NCBI GenBank assembly: GCA_009746045.1 | Contig: RPFO01001338.1 | Span: forward strand, 189,887 to 253,886 | Direction of reading: 5' to 3' | Source: Mesostigma viride | Lineage: Eukaryota > Streptophyta > Mesostigmatophyceae > Mesostigmatales > Mesostigmataceae | DNA length: 64,000 nt | In this document: in pieces, positions 8,824 to 20,432 of the stretch | How positions within the stretch are numbered: position 1 is the stretch's first letter | How the letters are laid out: every line of letters begins with the position of its first letter | Program-made: the position numbers and the translations under genes | Notes under the pieces: generated by a model | What the model saw: only the letters and a program-made list of their open reading frames with translations | The model's database searches: none | Told to the model about the DNA's origin: nothing

Positions 8824-11800
8824 AAAGGGTGTTGCATAAGCCATTATTAACGTACCACTAAGTCACCGTCCCTTTCTTTAAATTCGTGAAATATTTCATT
8901 GACAAGCGTCCTTACTTACGGGCTTTCGGCTGGCTGGCCGCATTGTGCTGAAGTCCGACCACCGCCCTGTCTGTCGTGGCTGCTGACGCCGCAGTCTCTG
9001 CCTAGCTCCAAACATCTTTATATATTGGCATTACGCAAGTGTTGCTACGTTTCGAGCAGGGCAATGCGGAGTGTTGGGCCAGTAGCTCAGCAGGTCCGGC
9101 TCCAGAATCCTGCTAGGAGCTGTCTTTTTTCCCTGCAGGCTCTGTTTTCGGCCAGGCTGACATGGCGCTACGGGTTATGGCTGAGCCGACGCACTGTTGC
9201 TGCCGACGGCACCTATCACCCGGTTTCCGGGTTGCGGCTGCACGCACGACCACCACCGCGACCGCCTGACGACGTCGCCGTCTAAGGTTGTTTTTTTTCC
9301 CGGTGCTGCTTTTCTTTGACGACATTTTTACGGTGTGGCTCAGGTTACACCTCGTGTCTTTTGAGGGTGGCTCCGGATGAGCGGACAGTAGGGATTAATG
9401 GCTGCCCTTTTATGCAAGGTTCCTTTTGCACTCACTTGAAAATCTTTCAGGATCCTTTTCTTCCGTGCATGGGCAGCCTACCCTTGCTGTTTAGGGACTG
9501 TGGCACGTCCTTAATTCACGCGTGGCCAAACATTTGTTTCAGATGTGGGGGAAACTCTTCATTTTCTTGTTGGGCATCATGATAGTGGAGGCGTTCTAGG
9601 TTGAGCTTTGGTTCCTCCCACGTGTATGGTGGTTTGGTTTTGGTGGGGAGGAGAACAACGGCATTTGTGTTGTTCCCACTATCATCATGGTACTATGGGT
9701 AGGGCGAGCTCCCTAGGAGTTGTCCAGATTGGTGGCAGCTACGTCTGGTTACCCTGAGCAATTTTTTGCGGGGGAGTGGACATCCTGGATGTCTGCAATG
9801 TAATTTCCAGACGGCATCACACATGCCAGGGCAGAACAACAGCATTTACGGGGTTTCCACTATCATACTTGGACAGCTGTGTCTAGTTACCCTGAGAAAA
9901 TTTCTGCGGGGGAGTGGATATCCCAGGTCTGCCAAAGGGTTGCCAGATGCTATCATGGAGGCATATGGCATGGTAGATGCCACCACATCAGGGGACATCG
10001 GGATACCTGCAGTGGGTTGTCCCCTAGAGGGTATCACACGTGCACCCATGAGTTGCCAGGTGTCTCTTGCATGGGTTGCCCACTTGCTAGACGGTGTCCT
10101 TTGACACATGTTCCCAGAGGGGGTGGACCACTTGCTTGACAACGTCCCTTTACAAGTGGGGTGTGGGTCACTTGCCAGTTGGGGCCCTTACCTGCGCCAG
10201 ACCATTGTGACCACGCATTTACTTCTCCCAGGACATGATGGTTACCACTGCTTGTTGGCAGATGGTCCCTGTTGGGCCTAGGAGGTGCACTAGGACAGCA
10301 AGTATGGACACCAGGGCTGCTGTCATAGTTCTTATCTGTGAATATATCTGATATAGTTCTCAGATCAGAATTTTTGACACTGGTCAAGGCGTTTTTAGGC
10401 CCATTTTTTCGACTTTTGGGCATTCTGCTGGCTGTTGGACCACCTCAGGCCCTTGTGCTCCTCCGGCTTAGGAGTTCTGGCTACCTGGCACTTGGTAGTA
10501 GCCCTGTTCGAGTCAGCTATCTTAACAGGTTGGCAGTCTGTGGCTTGCCTAGCTACTAGGCAGTTTTTCTGAGTGCCATAGTGAAGGTTGCTGGCTCCTT
10601 CTTGCAGCTGATTGACGTTCAGTCAGGGCAGTTGACAGCATGTGGTCCTTCTTCCAAGCAGCTTCCGGAGCCAAGCTCATTGGTGTCCGTTCCAGGCCTC
10701 CTTCAAGCAGCTTAGTCACTTTTCCACAGCGTGACCGGCGCAAGCAGCTAGTCTTGGTTGTCCAGTCAGGCAATAGCTGTGTTGGATATACCCACATGTG
10801 GGGGTGACGCTGATTGGGCGTTGTGGCAGTAGCCTATTGGGGGCTTGAGGTCAGTGGGGGATTGGTGACTTGTCTACGGCGGGCATGGCACATGGGGGCG
10901 ACGTTGGAGAGTATCATGGTGGTGGACTAGTGCTGTTGGTGGTGACTGCAAGCACTCATGGTGGCGACTGCATCAAGCACTGCATGGTGGCCGCTGGCGA
11001 CTCTGGTGACTTGGGGACGCCCAAGTGACGTGTATCTGTAATGCTGGTGCCTGCTCCTGACGCTGTGTTGGGTCCTGCCTGCTGGTGGACATCAATTAAG
11101 CCAGCCGTGTGCAGATGAGTAACCTCCTACCCTTGCTTTGCCCTGCTATGGACTTATCCTTGCTTGCATGGTGCCAGGATGGCTTGTTGTCTTGATAGTA
11201 CACCATCCGCCCTTGAGCTGATTGCTTGCACAGCATGACAGTGGTTGTATGAATGGGACTGCTTGCACGGGGGGTCTGGCATCATGTTTGCATGGGTAGG
11301 ATGTCCTTGTGGGTTGGGTGATGGGCGGGATCAACGGAGCTACAACTGTGGGGCCGGCTGGAATCTTTGGCATGACAGTGATGACAATGGTGCCCACTCC
11401 GTTGACTCTTAATTGAGGAGTTGGACTACTTGGTGCTGGGCGGGGGCTCACATGAGCTTAGAGGTGTGGGTTAGTTGGGGGACCCATTCAGCCCTCTACC
11501 ACCCTTACAACCTGCCTCATGTGCATCAGTATATCCGTGGTACACTGACATTAATACCATTTGGCAGTCTACGTGGTCCACGGACATGGATACTACTTTC
11601 CATGCTTTGACTAGGGGGACATGGTTCAGTCTACTTGCTAGGGCCCTGCCAAGCTGAGGGTGTATCTGTTTGATGACTGATGGCCTCATCCAGCATACCC
11701 TTACGCTGCCCTACTTGTGCAACCTTGTCTTGGGCTCCTTCGATCCTAATGCCCACATTACCTTGCATGGTAGTGCCACCTGGATGGTTGCGGGGAGTGA

Positions 11801-12600
11801 TGTTGTTGCTGGGGCCCTGCCAAGCTTGGGCACATCAGTTGGCTGATTGGTGATTGCTTTCAGTCTGCTCTCAAGCTGCCTTGTATGCAACTCTGTCTTG
11901 GACACTTTGCTGTAGTTCCCACCCCATCTTTAGTCATGAGGTGCATAGGACGTCTTAATAGAGCGACCCTGCAGGCCACCAGTGGTTTAGTGGGCTGAGA
12001 GACTTGCCTCCCCCACCCTTCTCTGGTTGGCTGGGCCTCTGTCTTCATGCGTATCCCATGGCGTTTGTTCCTGCTAGGTCATGCTGTCAATCTTGGGAAG
12101 CTGATACCAGGATTATTACAGCTTATTCTACGCAGAGGGGTGGAATTATTAGGCATGCTGGTAGTCTCCAGTTTACCAGTTATGCTGAGGGGGATTTGTG
12201 TGGGGAGCAGGGCGTGCAGGGGATTGGGCTGCACCTAACCCTTGCATGGGGGTAGCGTGTGCTACGATTTACAAGTTGGGGCATACCGTTCATAATGCTG
12301 GTGAGGCATTACTGATCTTCTGCTATCCCTCTCAAGGCTGTGGATGGTTTTCCCAGGCATCTTATGGAGAAATAGTGTGCCTTGTGATTATCATAGGCCA
12401 CTGGCTATGGGTTTGAGTGTACTAGCTACTAAGGAGATGTGGCTTTACCTCACTCTCACTCCTTTGGTGCGACTGGAGGGGGGGAATTTTGTTCTGGTGG
12501 GGAGGAGATCTGTGAGGATCATAGCGTGGATTCACCCTGGGATTTCAGTTCATCCTGTCGGGCTCACCTCATAGATCCCTGACTATGTGGTATCCTGGTT
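8824..12600 (+). other. Non-coding interior of the Gypsy-type element
   Basis: No ORF here has recognisable motifs. A local duplication is visible: GTTACCCTGAG ... GCGGGGGAGTGGA occurs at about 9748-9782 and again at about 9889-9918. Two copies of a phrase ending in GGGGCCCTGCCAAGCTxxG occur near 11640 and 11810. CpG is scarce over long stretches. It is either a decayed gag-pol or captured non-coding filler. Confidence 0.6.
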
Positions 12601-12799
12601 TCGCTGGCCATCGGTGGGCTATTTTGGCTGTGCTTTGTGGCACCTCCCCAACCTGCTGACGGGTACCCACTGGTGACAACCCTGTCCACGGCCTCTCTTC
12701 ATCATGGGTGTACTTCTGAGATACCCTTGCTCTTCCTGAGGCGACCCTGTTGGCGACGTCTTCCTGCTGGATTGCTCCTGCCTCTTGGTGACTGCACTT

Positions 12800-12960
12800 C
12801 CACCTGGGGCGCTGTTGACGTTTCCTCGTTCCAGTTTGCGTGGACTGACGGGTGTCAGCAGGCCTTGGACTTGCTGCAGCAGAAGCTCACGCCAGCCCCT
12901 GTGTTAGGATTGAGCATTCTTGGAATCCATCCAGCCTGCTATGACCTGTTGGTGATCTGA
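12800..12960 (+). pseudogene. Gypsy RT/RNase H junction fragment
   Basis: The peptide SSFQFAWTDGCQQALDLLQQ followed by KLTPAPVLGLSI matches the well-known F-x-WTxxCQxAFxxLKxxLTxAPVL signature. That signature lies between the reverse transcriptase and RNase H of Ty3/Gypsy pol. The frame ends a few codons later, so the downstream RNase H is lost or frameshifted. Confidence 0.75.
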
Positions 12961-13687
12961 GGGAGGTCCCCAGTTGGGATGGATTGGGGATTTATTATGG
13001 CTCGGTTACCTGCCACTCTGTTGTGGTGATACAGCATCTGTCCCTGACTACCTCTTCCCTTGAGAAGGGCTGGAATCTTTGGGTGTGCTGTGGTGACTAG
13101 CTTTGATGAGCCTTGGACCCTGGCAGCCCAGTTAGTTATGGGGGTTGGCTGTATAGAGGGTTAGCCTTGCTACATGACACTCTGCTTCCTGCCCTGATCA
13201 AGCAGTGAGAGTTGTCAGTATTTCGTGGCATGGATCCCTGTGGATGACCCGTTATCCCTGGGAATGTCAGGCTTGTCTTTCACCCGTGGACTCTAGCTGA
13301 GGGAGGGTGGTGTCCCAGAACATGGAGTGGCCTCGCCTTGTTTGGCTTAGGTGCCTTGATCCTGTTTACTCCTTCTTGGATTCATGTGGACTCATTGAAT
13401 CCGACGGGGATCTGAGTTGAGTGGGATGGACTCTGGTGGGAGTTTGGTTGGACTAAGCTGAGATGACATCCAGATTTTGGTGACCAGTTTCTGAGGATGG
13501 TTGAGGGGATCTGAGCTTGGATGGCACATGGAGAGTGACTTCTGTGTTGTACCCTCGACATATGGAGTGGTTCACCTAGGGCTTGATTCCTGGTATGATT
13601 AAGACACGTGGTTCATGTCCTGCATGCACGTCTTCGTGTACCAGACCAATAGTATATACCTGGAGGTTTCTACCTTGGTGCTGCTGA

Positions 13688-14500
13688 GTGGCCTATGTGG
13701 ATCATAGGAACTGCACGGGCCCCTGTGACCACTATGAGACTTTGGCCAAGGCGTTGGCTGCACTCAACAGAGAGGAGGGGGAGGTGAGCTCTGAAGGCTA
13801 TGTGGAGGAGGTCCTATCTCAGCTGCACACAAGCCTGTATGAGAGTGGCTCCCCTTTTGTGGCTCATCTGCTGCATAGGATGTATGCATTGTCACCAGGA
13901 CCTGAGATTGACATGAGGCCTGCTGAGGGGCAGGACATGCTGGCAGCCTTACCTGAGGCCTTGAAGGAGGCATTTACTCAGTTGCAGCCAGTGAGTATGG
14001 GAGAGGCTTCCTACATGGAGCTGTTGGAGTTTTCAGTTCAGAAGGGTGACTTTGATTTGGTTCCTTCTTCCTCCAGCTCTGCCAGAAGGTGTTTTCCTTT
14101 GGAGACTTCTAACCTCTTTTGCAATCCAGGGTTGCCCAAGTACACTGTGGAACTCAAGGTCCGTCAGACGCCACTAAGGGTGCTGGTGCCTCTGATAGGT
14201 GCTAAGTGGTCGGTGGTCAAGACCTTTCTGCAGTTCTGGTGGGCGTACAGATCATGGGTGAGCAGGCACAAGACGTCCTCTACTTGGGTGATGGACCCTG
14301 AGAGTCAGTCTGTGGTGCTCCTCTCCTATCCAGGGGCATGCCTTCGCTATGCTGCCCAGATGGTGGCAGGAGCTGCTGAGACTTGCGTGGTGTTGCAGGT
14401 CAGCAGGAACTGGCCAGAGTTGGCCCACATGGTGGAGCAGTTTCCCATGTGTGGACTCAAGGGCAAGGATGGCCTGAATGGGGATTGGTATAGCCTGTGA
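13688..14500 (+). CDS. Intact ORF of unknown function in the Gypsy-type element
   Basis: The ORF encodes 270 residues with an ATG at 13688 and is the only long open frame in the element. It lies between the pol remnant and the polypurine tract, where some LTR elements carry env-like or accessory genes. I do not recognise the protein. It has no signal peptide, no clear transmembrane helix and no zinc-binding pattern; it has an acidic start, a short serine run (PSSSSSARR) and an aromatic segment (FLQFWWAYRSWV). I count only 9 CpG dinucleotides in the 813 bases, far below what the base composition would give. The frame is nevertheless uninterrupted, so the composition is long-standing rather than recent decay. 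It may be an accessory gene or a captured host fragment; expression is unknown. Confidence 0.5.
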   Translation: MAYVDHRNCTGPCDHYETLAKALAALNREEGEVSSEGYVEEVLSQLHTSLYESGSPFVAHLLHRMYALSPGPEIDMRPAEGQDMLAALPEALKEAFTQLQPVSMGEASYMELLEFSVQKGDFDLVPSSSSSARRCFPLETSNLFCNPGLPKYTVELKVRQTPLRVLVPLIGAKWSVVKTFLQFWWAYRSWVSRHKTSSTWVMDPESQSVVLLSYPGACLRYAAQMVAGAAETCVVLQVSRNWPELAHMVEQFPMCGLKGKDGLNGDWYSL

Positions 14501-14848
14501 GGAACAGGGCTGAGAAGGAAAGGGGGCTTTGGATTGTGGTGTGAGGGGGGGATTCCAGGATGGATGATGGGGGGGCTCCATTCCAGTTCTGATGTTTCAG
14601 TCCAGAGTTCCAGAACTCCAGAATGATGACGGGATGACTTCCAGTATTGCTGTGTTTATCTGGGCTTGTAGTGGATAAGGATGTGACTTGTCTTCTTTAA
14701 GCACCTGTGACTAGATGTTTATGAGATAGGAGGCCCTGGCTTCAGGGATGTAAAACCCCACCTGCTTTTCCCAGGAGATGGTGGATTTCTGTTCAGTGTC
14801 ACTCCTCCTTAAAGAGTAGTTGATTTTGGGGAACTGGTGGTTCCAGTC

Positions 14849-14862
14849 TTGAGGGGGAGATA
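14849..14862 (+). promoter_or_regulatory. Polypurine tract
   Basis: TTGAGGGGGAGATA immediately precedes the 3' LTR. It is the expected primer for plus-strand DNA synthesis. Confidence 0.8.
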
Positions 14863-15582
14863 TGTAACAAGCAAAAATGACTTTGTTGTTTCATCCTTTG
14901 TTATTTTGTGAATGTTTGACTTTTATTCGAGGACTTTTGGATCAGTATTGGGAAGTTATGAGGTTTCCAAGAAGGCGGTACTTGAAACTTGTACTTTGTC
15001 AACCGACTGTTAGAAGCCCTTATTGGTCGTGGCCTGATCCACGTGGGGTTATAGTTTGTTGGTCGGTACTACCAAGTCTTAAATGTTCCTTTGGGACTTT
15101 GGTGCTTACTACAGATTCAGGATCTCATGTACAGATTCTGCCAGGCTGTTGGTGTTGTTGTTCTGTTTTGTGTGACTAGGATGGATACGAGTCCTGATCT
15201 TGTTTAGAATTCCATGATTTTGATTGGTTCTCTTCAGGCTAAGGTTGAGGCATGCTCGACAAGCACGTCGATATCAAGGACGTGGGGTCGCCATTGTTGC
15301 TACGTTGGTTTTGATTCATCATGGTATAATAAAGCTTGTCTTTGTTGTCCATTCATAAGAGCCCCTTGGCTATAGACGTCCTTCAGTTCCACAGAGGTCG
15401 TCTATACACGAGCTTGTCTTTGTGTCTACAAGGGGTTGTGATTCCCTAAATCACGTGCTGTGGAATTTCCATCTCAACGTTGCTCGGATACTTGAAGTTC
15501 TGCAACTCAAGAAAGCAACCCAGGTAAAAGATCTTTCATATTGGACTGTGGATGATGCTGATGATCATTTTTAGTCGTTACA
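14863..15582 (+). repeat. 3' LTR of the Gypsy-type element
   Basis: This is the near-identical partner of 7365-8082, starting TGTAACAAGC and ending TTAGTCGTTACA. Confidence 0.92.
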
Positions 15583-16489
15583 GGTAAATGCTACATACTC
15601 CGTGACTCCCCAACGGGAGCACGAGTTTAGTTAATCAACTAATTAAGAAATTGAACATTCAATTAGTTAATTATGAATTTGGTAAATTAATTAATTAATT
15701 GGCCATGTTGGAGATCTTGGGTCAGGAGTTCGATTTTACTCATTTTAGTACGTGCGTGCATGTGTAGGGGTTGAAGGTTCCTTTCATTATTAGCACCCAC
15801 GTGACACAGCTCTACGCGACAATACAGTTATCCCCCGTGCAGCTGAACCTTGCCCTGTCAAATGCTGCTAAAGGCGATCATGCATGCAAGAAGGGCCTTC
15901 CTCTTGACGACATTTTGTAATCCTTGGCATGACATCGGAACATGACACGTCCAGAATTAGCTTACTTGAACAATTGAAATCTTGAATAATTGTCTAGTGA
16001 CTTGTCTAGCTGACTTTCCACATCAGCTGCGCATAATGCATCCGATGACCATCGACCTCCGTTGGAAGGCCAGCACGCCACTGCTAACATGTCCTAACAA
16101 GTACAGTTTCCAAAACCACAAAGCAGCTACTAACAGGCCCTACTCTTTAGACAATCTGACCCATTCCACCTGGTCTGCAGCGCTGTACAATCCATACAAC
16201 GTGAGCACGAGCTTGCTGTGCATCACACAGCCCTACCTGGCCATGAACTGCACGGGCATCCCAGACCATCAGGCGTCCACTCAAGCTTTCCCAATGCCCA
16301 GGCTATCAGCTGCCAGGCCAGGATCCATCAGGCCGGCTGCTCCCCCCACCATCATGCTCATGGCATGTGCTCTGTGACGTCCCATGCACCACCCATGGTC
16401 GCTAGCCCAAGACAGCCACGCGGCTTCCGAAGTCTTCGCGCCTCTCCTCTCAACTCGAACTTACAACAACTCAATCTGGTCCTTCCCAT
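15583..16489. other. Intergenic, retroelement debris
   Basis: At 15586-15640 there is a second copy of the SINE-like ending (CTCCGTGACTCCCCAACGGG plus a TTAA-rich run). An AATT-rich stretch continues to about 15700. Nothing recognisable as a gene was found in the rest. Confidence 0.5.
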
Positions 16490-16557
16490 CATGGAATACG
16501 TGCTACATGATCTCCCAACGGAGTCATGTTATCATTCAATTTAATTTAATTTAATCT
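16490..16557 (+). mobile_element. LINE 3' tail fragment (plus strand)
   Basis: GTGCTACATGATCTCCCAAC, then GGAGTCATGTTATCATTCAA, then repeated AATTT. This is the family tail on the plus strand. It ends about 100 bp downstream of the TFIIE-beta stop codon. Confidence 0.7.
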
Positions 16558-16663
16558 GGTCCTTGTCCACCCAATATCCTACTAAGTTTCATGAAAGTGA
16601 CCCCCCTCCTAATGGGGTCAGCTTGGGCGTAGTCAATGAACGTTTGTCTTTCTAACCCACCCA

Positions 16664-19600
16664 TCAGCTGGGCCCCTGGAACAAATCCGGAAGGTGCATG
16701 TTGGTCAACTTCTTGCGTTTCACCTCGCGCCGCTTCTTCTTCCCGTCCTTGCCAACCACCGCGCGGCCCGCCGTACCTCGCTTGAGCCCGCTCTGCATCA
16801 TGCTGGCGACCGTGCAGAGCGGCTTGCTCCCTGCCTTGCGCAGCTCGCGCTCCAGATCGACGGCCTCCTTGGGGAGCTCGACCGCGTGGAAGAGGTCGGA
16901 AATGTCGCGGTCGACCGCCTGGATGGGCACGCGGGGGTCCCTGGCGTAGAGGACCAGCTGCATCATCTCGCTGTTCTGGAGGATGTAGATCTTGCCTGTT
17001 TCCTTGAGCATCTGGGGGCGCCCGGGAAGCGAAGGTTATGGGAGTGATAGATTGATCACTAGCAGTCAAGTACAAATTAATCTTATCAGTCTAATAATGA
17101 TCATTATTAAAAAAAGCAAGGTGCGTCATGTGGCATAAAGGGGGCAAGGAAATACGTGTGGCACCCACCGTAGAGTCATGACTCATGAGTGCCAACGACC
17201 TCCGAGGCGTTTGCGCCACCCATCTTGACGTCCTCTGTGCCATGCACCTTGATGTCTTTGCCACCCACCCACAACCGTGTACGTGTAGACACCCAGCCAC
17301 CACCCTGTGCCTTTAGCCACCCACCCGCCTGCCCGCCCGCCCGCCCACCTTGATGTCGTCCATGAGCCCCTCGTAGCAGTCCTTGAGCATGAGGATGCCC
17401 TGCTCGCGGTGCTCCTCGTCCGCCTTAACCCCTGGCTTGAACAGCATGATGCCCTCGGGTGTCTTCGACACGAGCGCGATCAGCTCCTCGCGGCTCTGCA
17501 CCGCTTGCTCCGGCTGGGGGGAGAACGGGCCAGAGAAGCAGATAACAAGAAAGCAGGACGGGCCAGAGAAGCAGATAACAAGAAAGCAGGACGGGCCAGA
17601 GAAGCAGATAACAAGAAAGGAGGACGGGCCAGAGAAGCAGATAACAAGAAAGCAGGACGGGCCAGAGAAGCAGATAACAAGAAAGGAGGACGGGCCAGAG
17701 AAGCAGATAACAAGAAAGGAGGACGGGCCAGAGAAGCAGATAACAAGAAAGGAGGACGGGCCAGAGAAGCAGATAACAAGAAAGGAGGACGGGCCAGAGA
17801 AGCAGATAACAAGAAAGGAGGACGGGCCAGAGAAGCAGATAACAAGAAAGGAGGACGGGCCAGAGAAGCAGATAACAAGAAAGGAGGACGGGCCAGAGAA
17901 GCAGATAACAAGAAAGGAGGACGGGCCAGAGAAGCAGATAACAAGAAAGGAGGACGGGCCAGAGAAGCAGATAACAAGAAAGGAGGACGGGCCAGAGAAG
18001 CAGATAACAAGAAAGGAGGACGGGCCAGAGAAGCAGATAACAAGAAAGCAGGACGGGCCAGAGAAGCAGATAACAAGAAAGCAGGACGGGCCAGAGAAGC
18101 AGATAACAAGAAAGGAGGACGGGCCAGAGAAGCAGATAACAAGAAAGGAGGACGGGCCAGAGAAGCAGATAACAAGAAAGGAGGACGGGCCAGAGAAGCA
18201 GATAACAAGAAAGGAGGACGGGCCAGAGAAGCAGAGAAGAAGAAAGGAGGACGGGACAGAGAAGCAGATAACAAGAAAGGAGGACAGGCCAGAGAAGCAG
18301 AGAAGAAGAAAGGAGGACAGGCCAGAGAGGCAGATAACAAGAAAGAGCATGCTCCAGCAGCGCATGCATGAGCCAATGAGGAAGGGCTTGGCTGCATTAG
18401 GAAGCGAGAAATGTGAGCTCCCACTGCAGCGCTCACTCCGGCTGTGAGGGGCACAAACGACCAAGAGTAGACCTAAGGAGCCAAAGCTTGCTCCGGCCGC
18501 AGGGAGATGAAAAGAAAGAACTCTTGAAAAGGAGAGTTTGGCTGCCGTAAGAAACAACAAGTAAGAACTCGCCCTCCCTACGCACACACAGCACAATGGT
18601 GGGCGTAAGAAATCAGAGTTTGGCTCCCGCTGCCGGAGCACGACCCAATTGAATAATCTTGAATACGGCTGTGGTCAGCCAGCCCAGAAAATAGCGGTGA
18701 CAACCTGCCTAGGCCATGGCAAAACAGACGCTAACATCAAGGAGACCACTAACATATTCGAAGCAAAACAAAAGCAGTTTCCCCTGGCTGGGTGGCCATG
18801 GCACAAGCCTCAAGGGCCACTTCAGATTACACATATTTTATGGTGTATCAATAGTTCCAGAGCCCCGCAAGGCAACCGCCTCCTGGGTGGGTGTATGGAC
18901 TTACACCAACAACGACAGTTTGCGACCATGAACCCGGCAGAGTGTAGCCCCACCAAGGGTCAACCGGTGGCCAAGCGACCCAAGACTTTACCAACACAGA
19001 CCAAGGCGGAAAGAAATACTCCTGGGAACAATGACAGAGGAAGAATGGGCTTGAAAGGGCGAATACCCTGAGGTGGTAGAATGGGCTCGATAGGGCGCCT
19101 AGCAGAGGTAGAATGGGCTTAATAGGGCGCATAGCAGAGGTAGAATGGGCTCAATAGGGCGCATAGCAGAGGTAAAATGGGCTCTATAGGGCGCATAGCA
19201 GAGGTAGAATGGGCTCAATAGGGCGCATAGCAGAGGTAAAATGGGCTCAATAGGGTGCATAGCAGAGGTGGAATGGGCTTAACAGGGAGCAAAAACAGCG
19301 GTGGTGGAATGGGCTCGATGGGGCGCATACTCATGATCCGTTCATGGCAAATGCATGGCAACGTTGAGAATCCGCGCCCTAGACATGGCGTGTCACTCCC
19401 CACCAAACCGCTGCTCTTGCACTAGCAGCAACACCGGCCCGTGCCGGTCCATGGAAATCTGATACTAGATTAGAGAGAAACACATGTGTGCAGATAAGGG
19501 TGGTGCAACGCTAGTTGGTGAATAAGGGCAGTGGGACACGGACTAGTGCTACGCCCATTACACCAACCCTGCCCTGCCGATTGTTGAGAACCTTGTGCCT

Positions 19601-20432
19601 TTCATCACACGACGTCAGACGGACTACTACTGCCACACCACGCCTGCCTCGCCTATTGTCCGCCCACCAAAACCAACCCTCGGACAGGGCGACCCGAACC
19701 CCTACTGCAGGGCTTGTCCTCGCAACGCCTAAACACACCTTGTACTCGTAGCGCGTGCCGTCAAATTTGATCATTGGCAGCGTGGCGAGCTTCCGGCCCA
19801 GCGTCGCGTGGAAGTTGAGCCCTTGCAAGTCCTTGCACGCGGCCTCGATCTCGCCAGGGGTCATCGGCCGCCGCGCCTGCCAGGTACAGCCCAGAGAATG
19901 TCCAGGGAGTTCAGAGCAGCACAACACGAGAGAAGCATAATGGTATTGGTTATTGCAAAAGCCATGTGCCCCCGTTGGAAATTATAGCCCGAAGAAACTA
20001 TAGCCTGGGGTCTGCTGGTAAACCCAGAAGGGATGTTCCTTTGCTCTGCAAGGGCGACCTCTGCTCAAGTGACCCTAATCCTAGTCGCGGCAGGCAGGGT
20101 GACGGGCGCGGGCTCACCTCGCGGAGGCAGACGATCACTTTCTTGACGAGGTTGTGAGCCTTGGCGTTTTTCTCGACATCGGCCTTCCGCTCGAGGTCGA
20201 ACCAAGCCGGGCGGTTGGGGTCGTGTAACTGGCGACTGGTAAGCGTCGTGGTTTCTTCCTTGACCACCGCTACGTGGGAGACAACCGAATCGGCAACCGC
20301 ACCGTGGGAGACAACCACCGTGGGGGTTGCAATAGGTTTACCCCCACGCCGCTCGTGGAGAACGGCATCCTTCAAAGCCAAATTCCGTTTCTGTTGCTCT
20401 TGAAATTTGCGATTCTTTTCCTGTAGCGACAT
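16664..20432 (-). CDS. GTF2E2: Transcription initiation factor IIE, beta subunit (four exons)
   Basis: Exons on the minus strand are 20432-20118, 19876-19739, 17513-17349 and 17011-16664. All junctions are phase 0, with donors GTGAGC, GTGTGT and GTGGGC and acceptors ending GGCAG, CCCCAG and CCCCAG. The product is 321 residues, close to the usual 280-300. The exons give, in order, a coiled N-terminus (MSLQEKNRKFQEQQKR), a first winged helix (LVKKVIVCLRE joined to ARRPMTPGEIEAAC, then FDGTRYEYK), a second winged helix (LIALVSKTPEGI, DCYEGLMDDI, GKIYILQNSE, ARDPRVPI), the segment DLERELRKAGSKPLC, and a basic tail (KKRREVKRKKLTNMHLPDLF). This is the TFIIE-beta architecture, closest in layout to plant homologues. 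TFIIE recruits and regulates TFIIH at RNA polymerase II promoters in the nucleus. Intron 2 is 2.2 kb and holds two minisatellites. No TATA box was seen upstream of 20432. Confidence 0.92.
17520..18350. repeat. 33-bp minisatellite inside TFIIE-beta intron 2
   Basis: About 25 copies of a 33-bp unit (GACGGGCCAGAGAAGCAGAT followed by AACAAGAAAGGAG) are nearly identical; a few carry GCAG for GGAG, and the last units are more diverged (GAGAAGAAG). Because 33 is divisible by three, four frames stay open for over 300 codons (for example an 11-residue GRAREADNKKG repeat). The array starts within 10 bp of the intron 2 acceptor and lies wholly inside the intron. Confidence 0.95.
19070..19335. repeat. 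32-bp minisatellite inside TFIIE-beta intron 2
   Basis: About eight copies of a unit reading GGTAGAATGGGCTCAATAGG followed by GCGCATAGCAGA show point variation between copies, and the last copies are more diverged. Confidence 0.9.

Larger units (their letters stand above)
7365..15582 (+). mobile_element. Ty3/Gypsy-type LTR retrotransposon, mostly non-coding
   Basis: Two direct repeats of about 720 bp (7365-8082 and 14863-15582) begin TGTAAC and end GTTACA, as LTRs do. A primer-binding site TGGTATC starts 2 nt after the left LTR. A purine tract GAGGGGGAGA ends 2 nt before the right LTR. The family call rests on an RNase H/RT-connection peptide at about 12830-12900. The LTRs differ by only a few substitutions and small indels, so insertion is recent, yet there is no gag-pol frame in the 6.8-kb interior. 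Flanking bases (GGGTG on the left, GGTAA on the right) do not give a clear target duplication. It is probably mobilised in trans. Confidence 0.88.

Noticed and set aside
15982-16377. 131-codon ORF downstream of the Gypsy-type element
   Set aside because: Composition is not protein-like and it lies amid retroelement debris.
17307-18641. Four overlapping ORFs of 314-442 codons with 11-residue repeats
   Set aside because: All are translations of the 33-bp intronic minisatellite of TFIIE-beta; the unit length is divisible by three, so frames stay open. Only the short PEQAVQSREELIALV...DDIK part on the minus strand is an exon.
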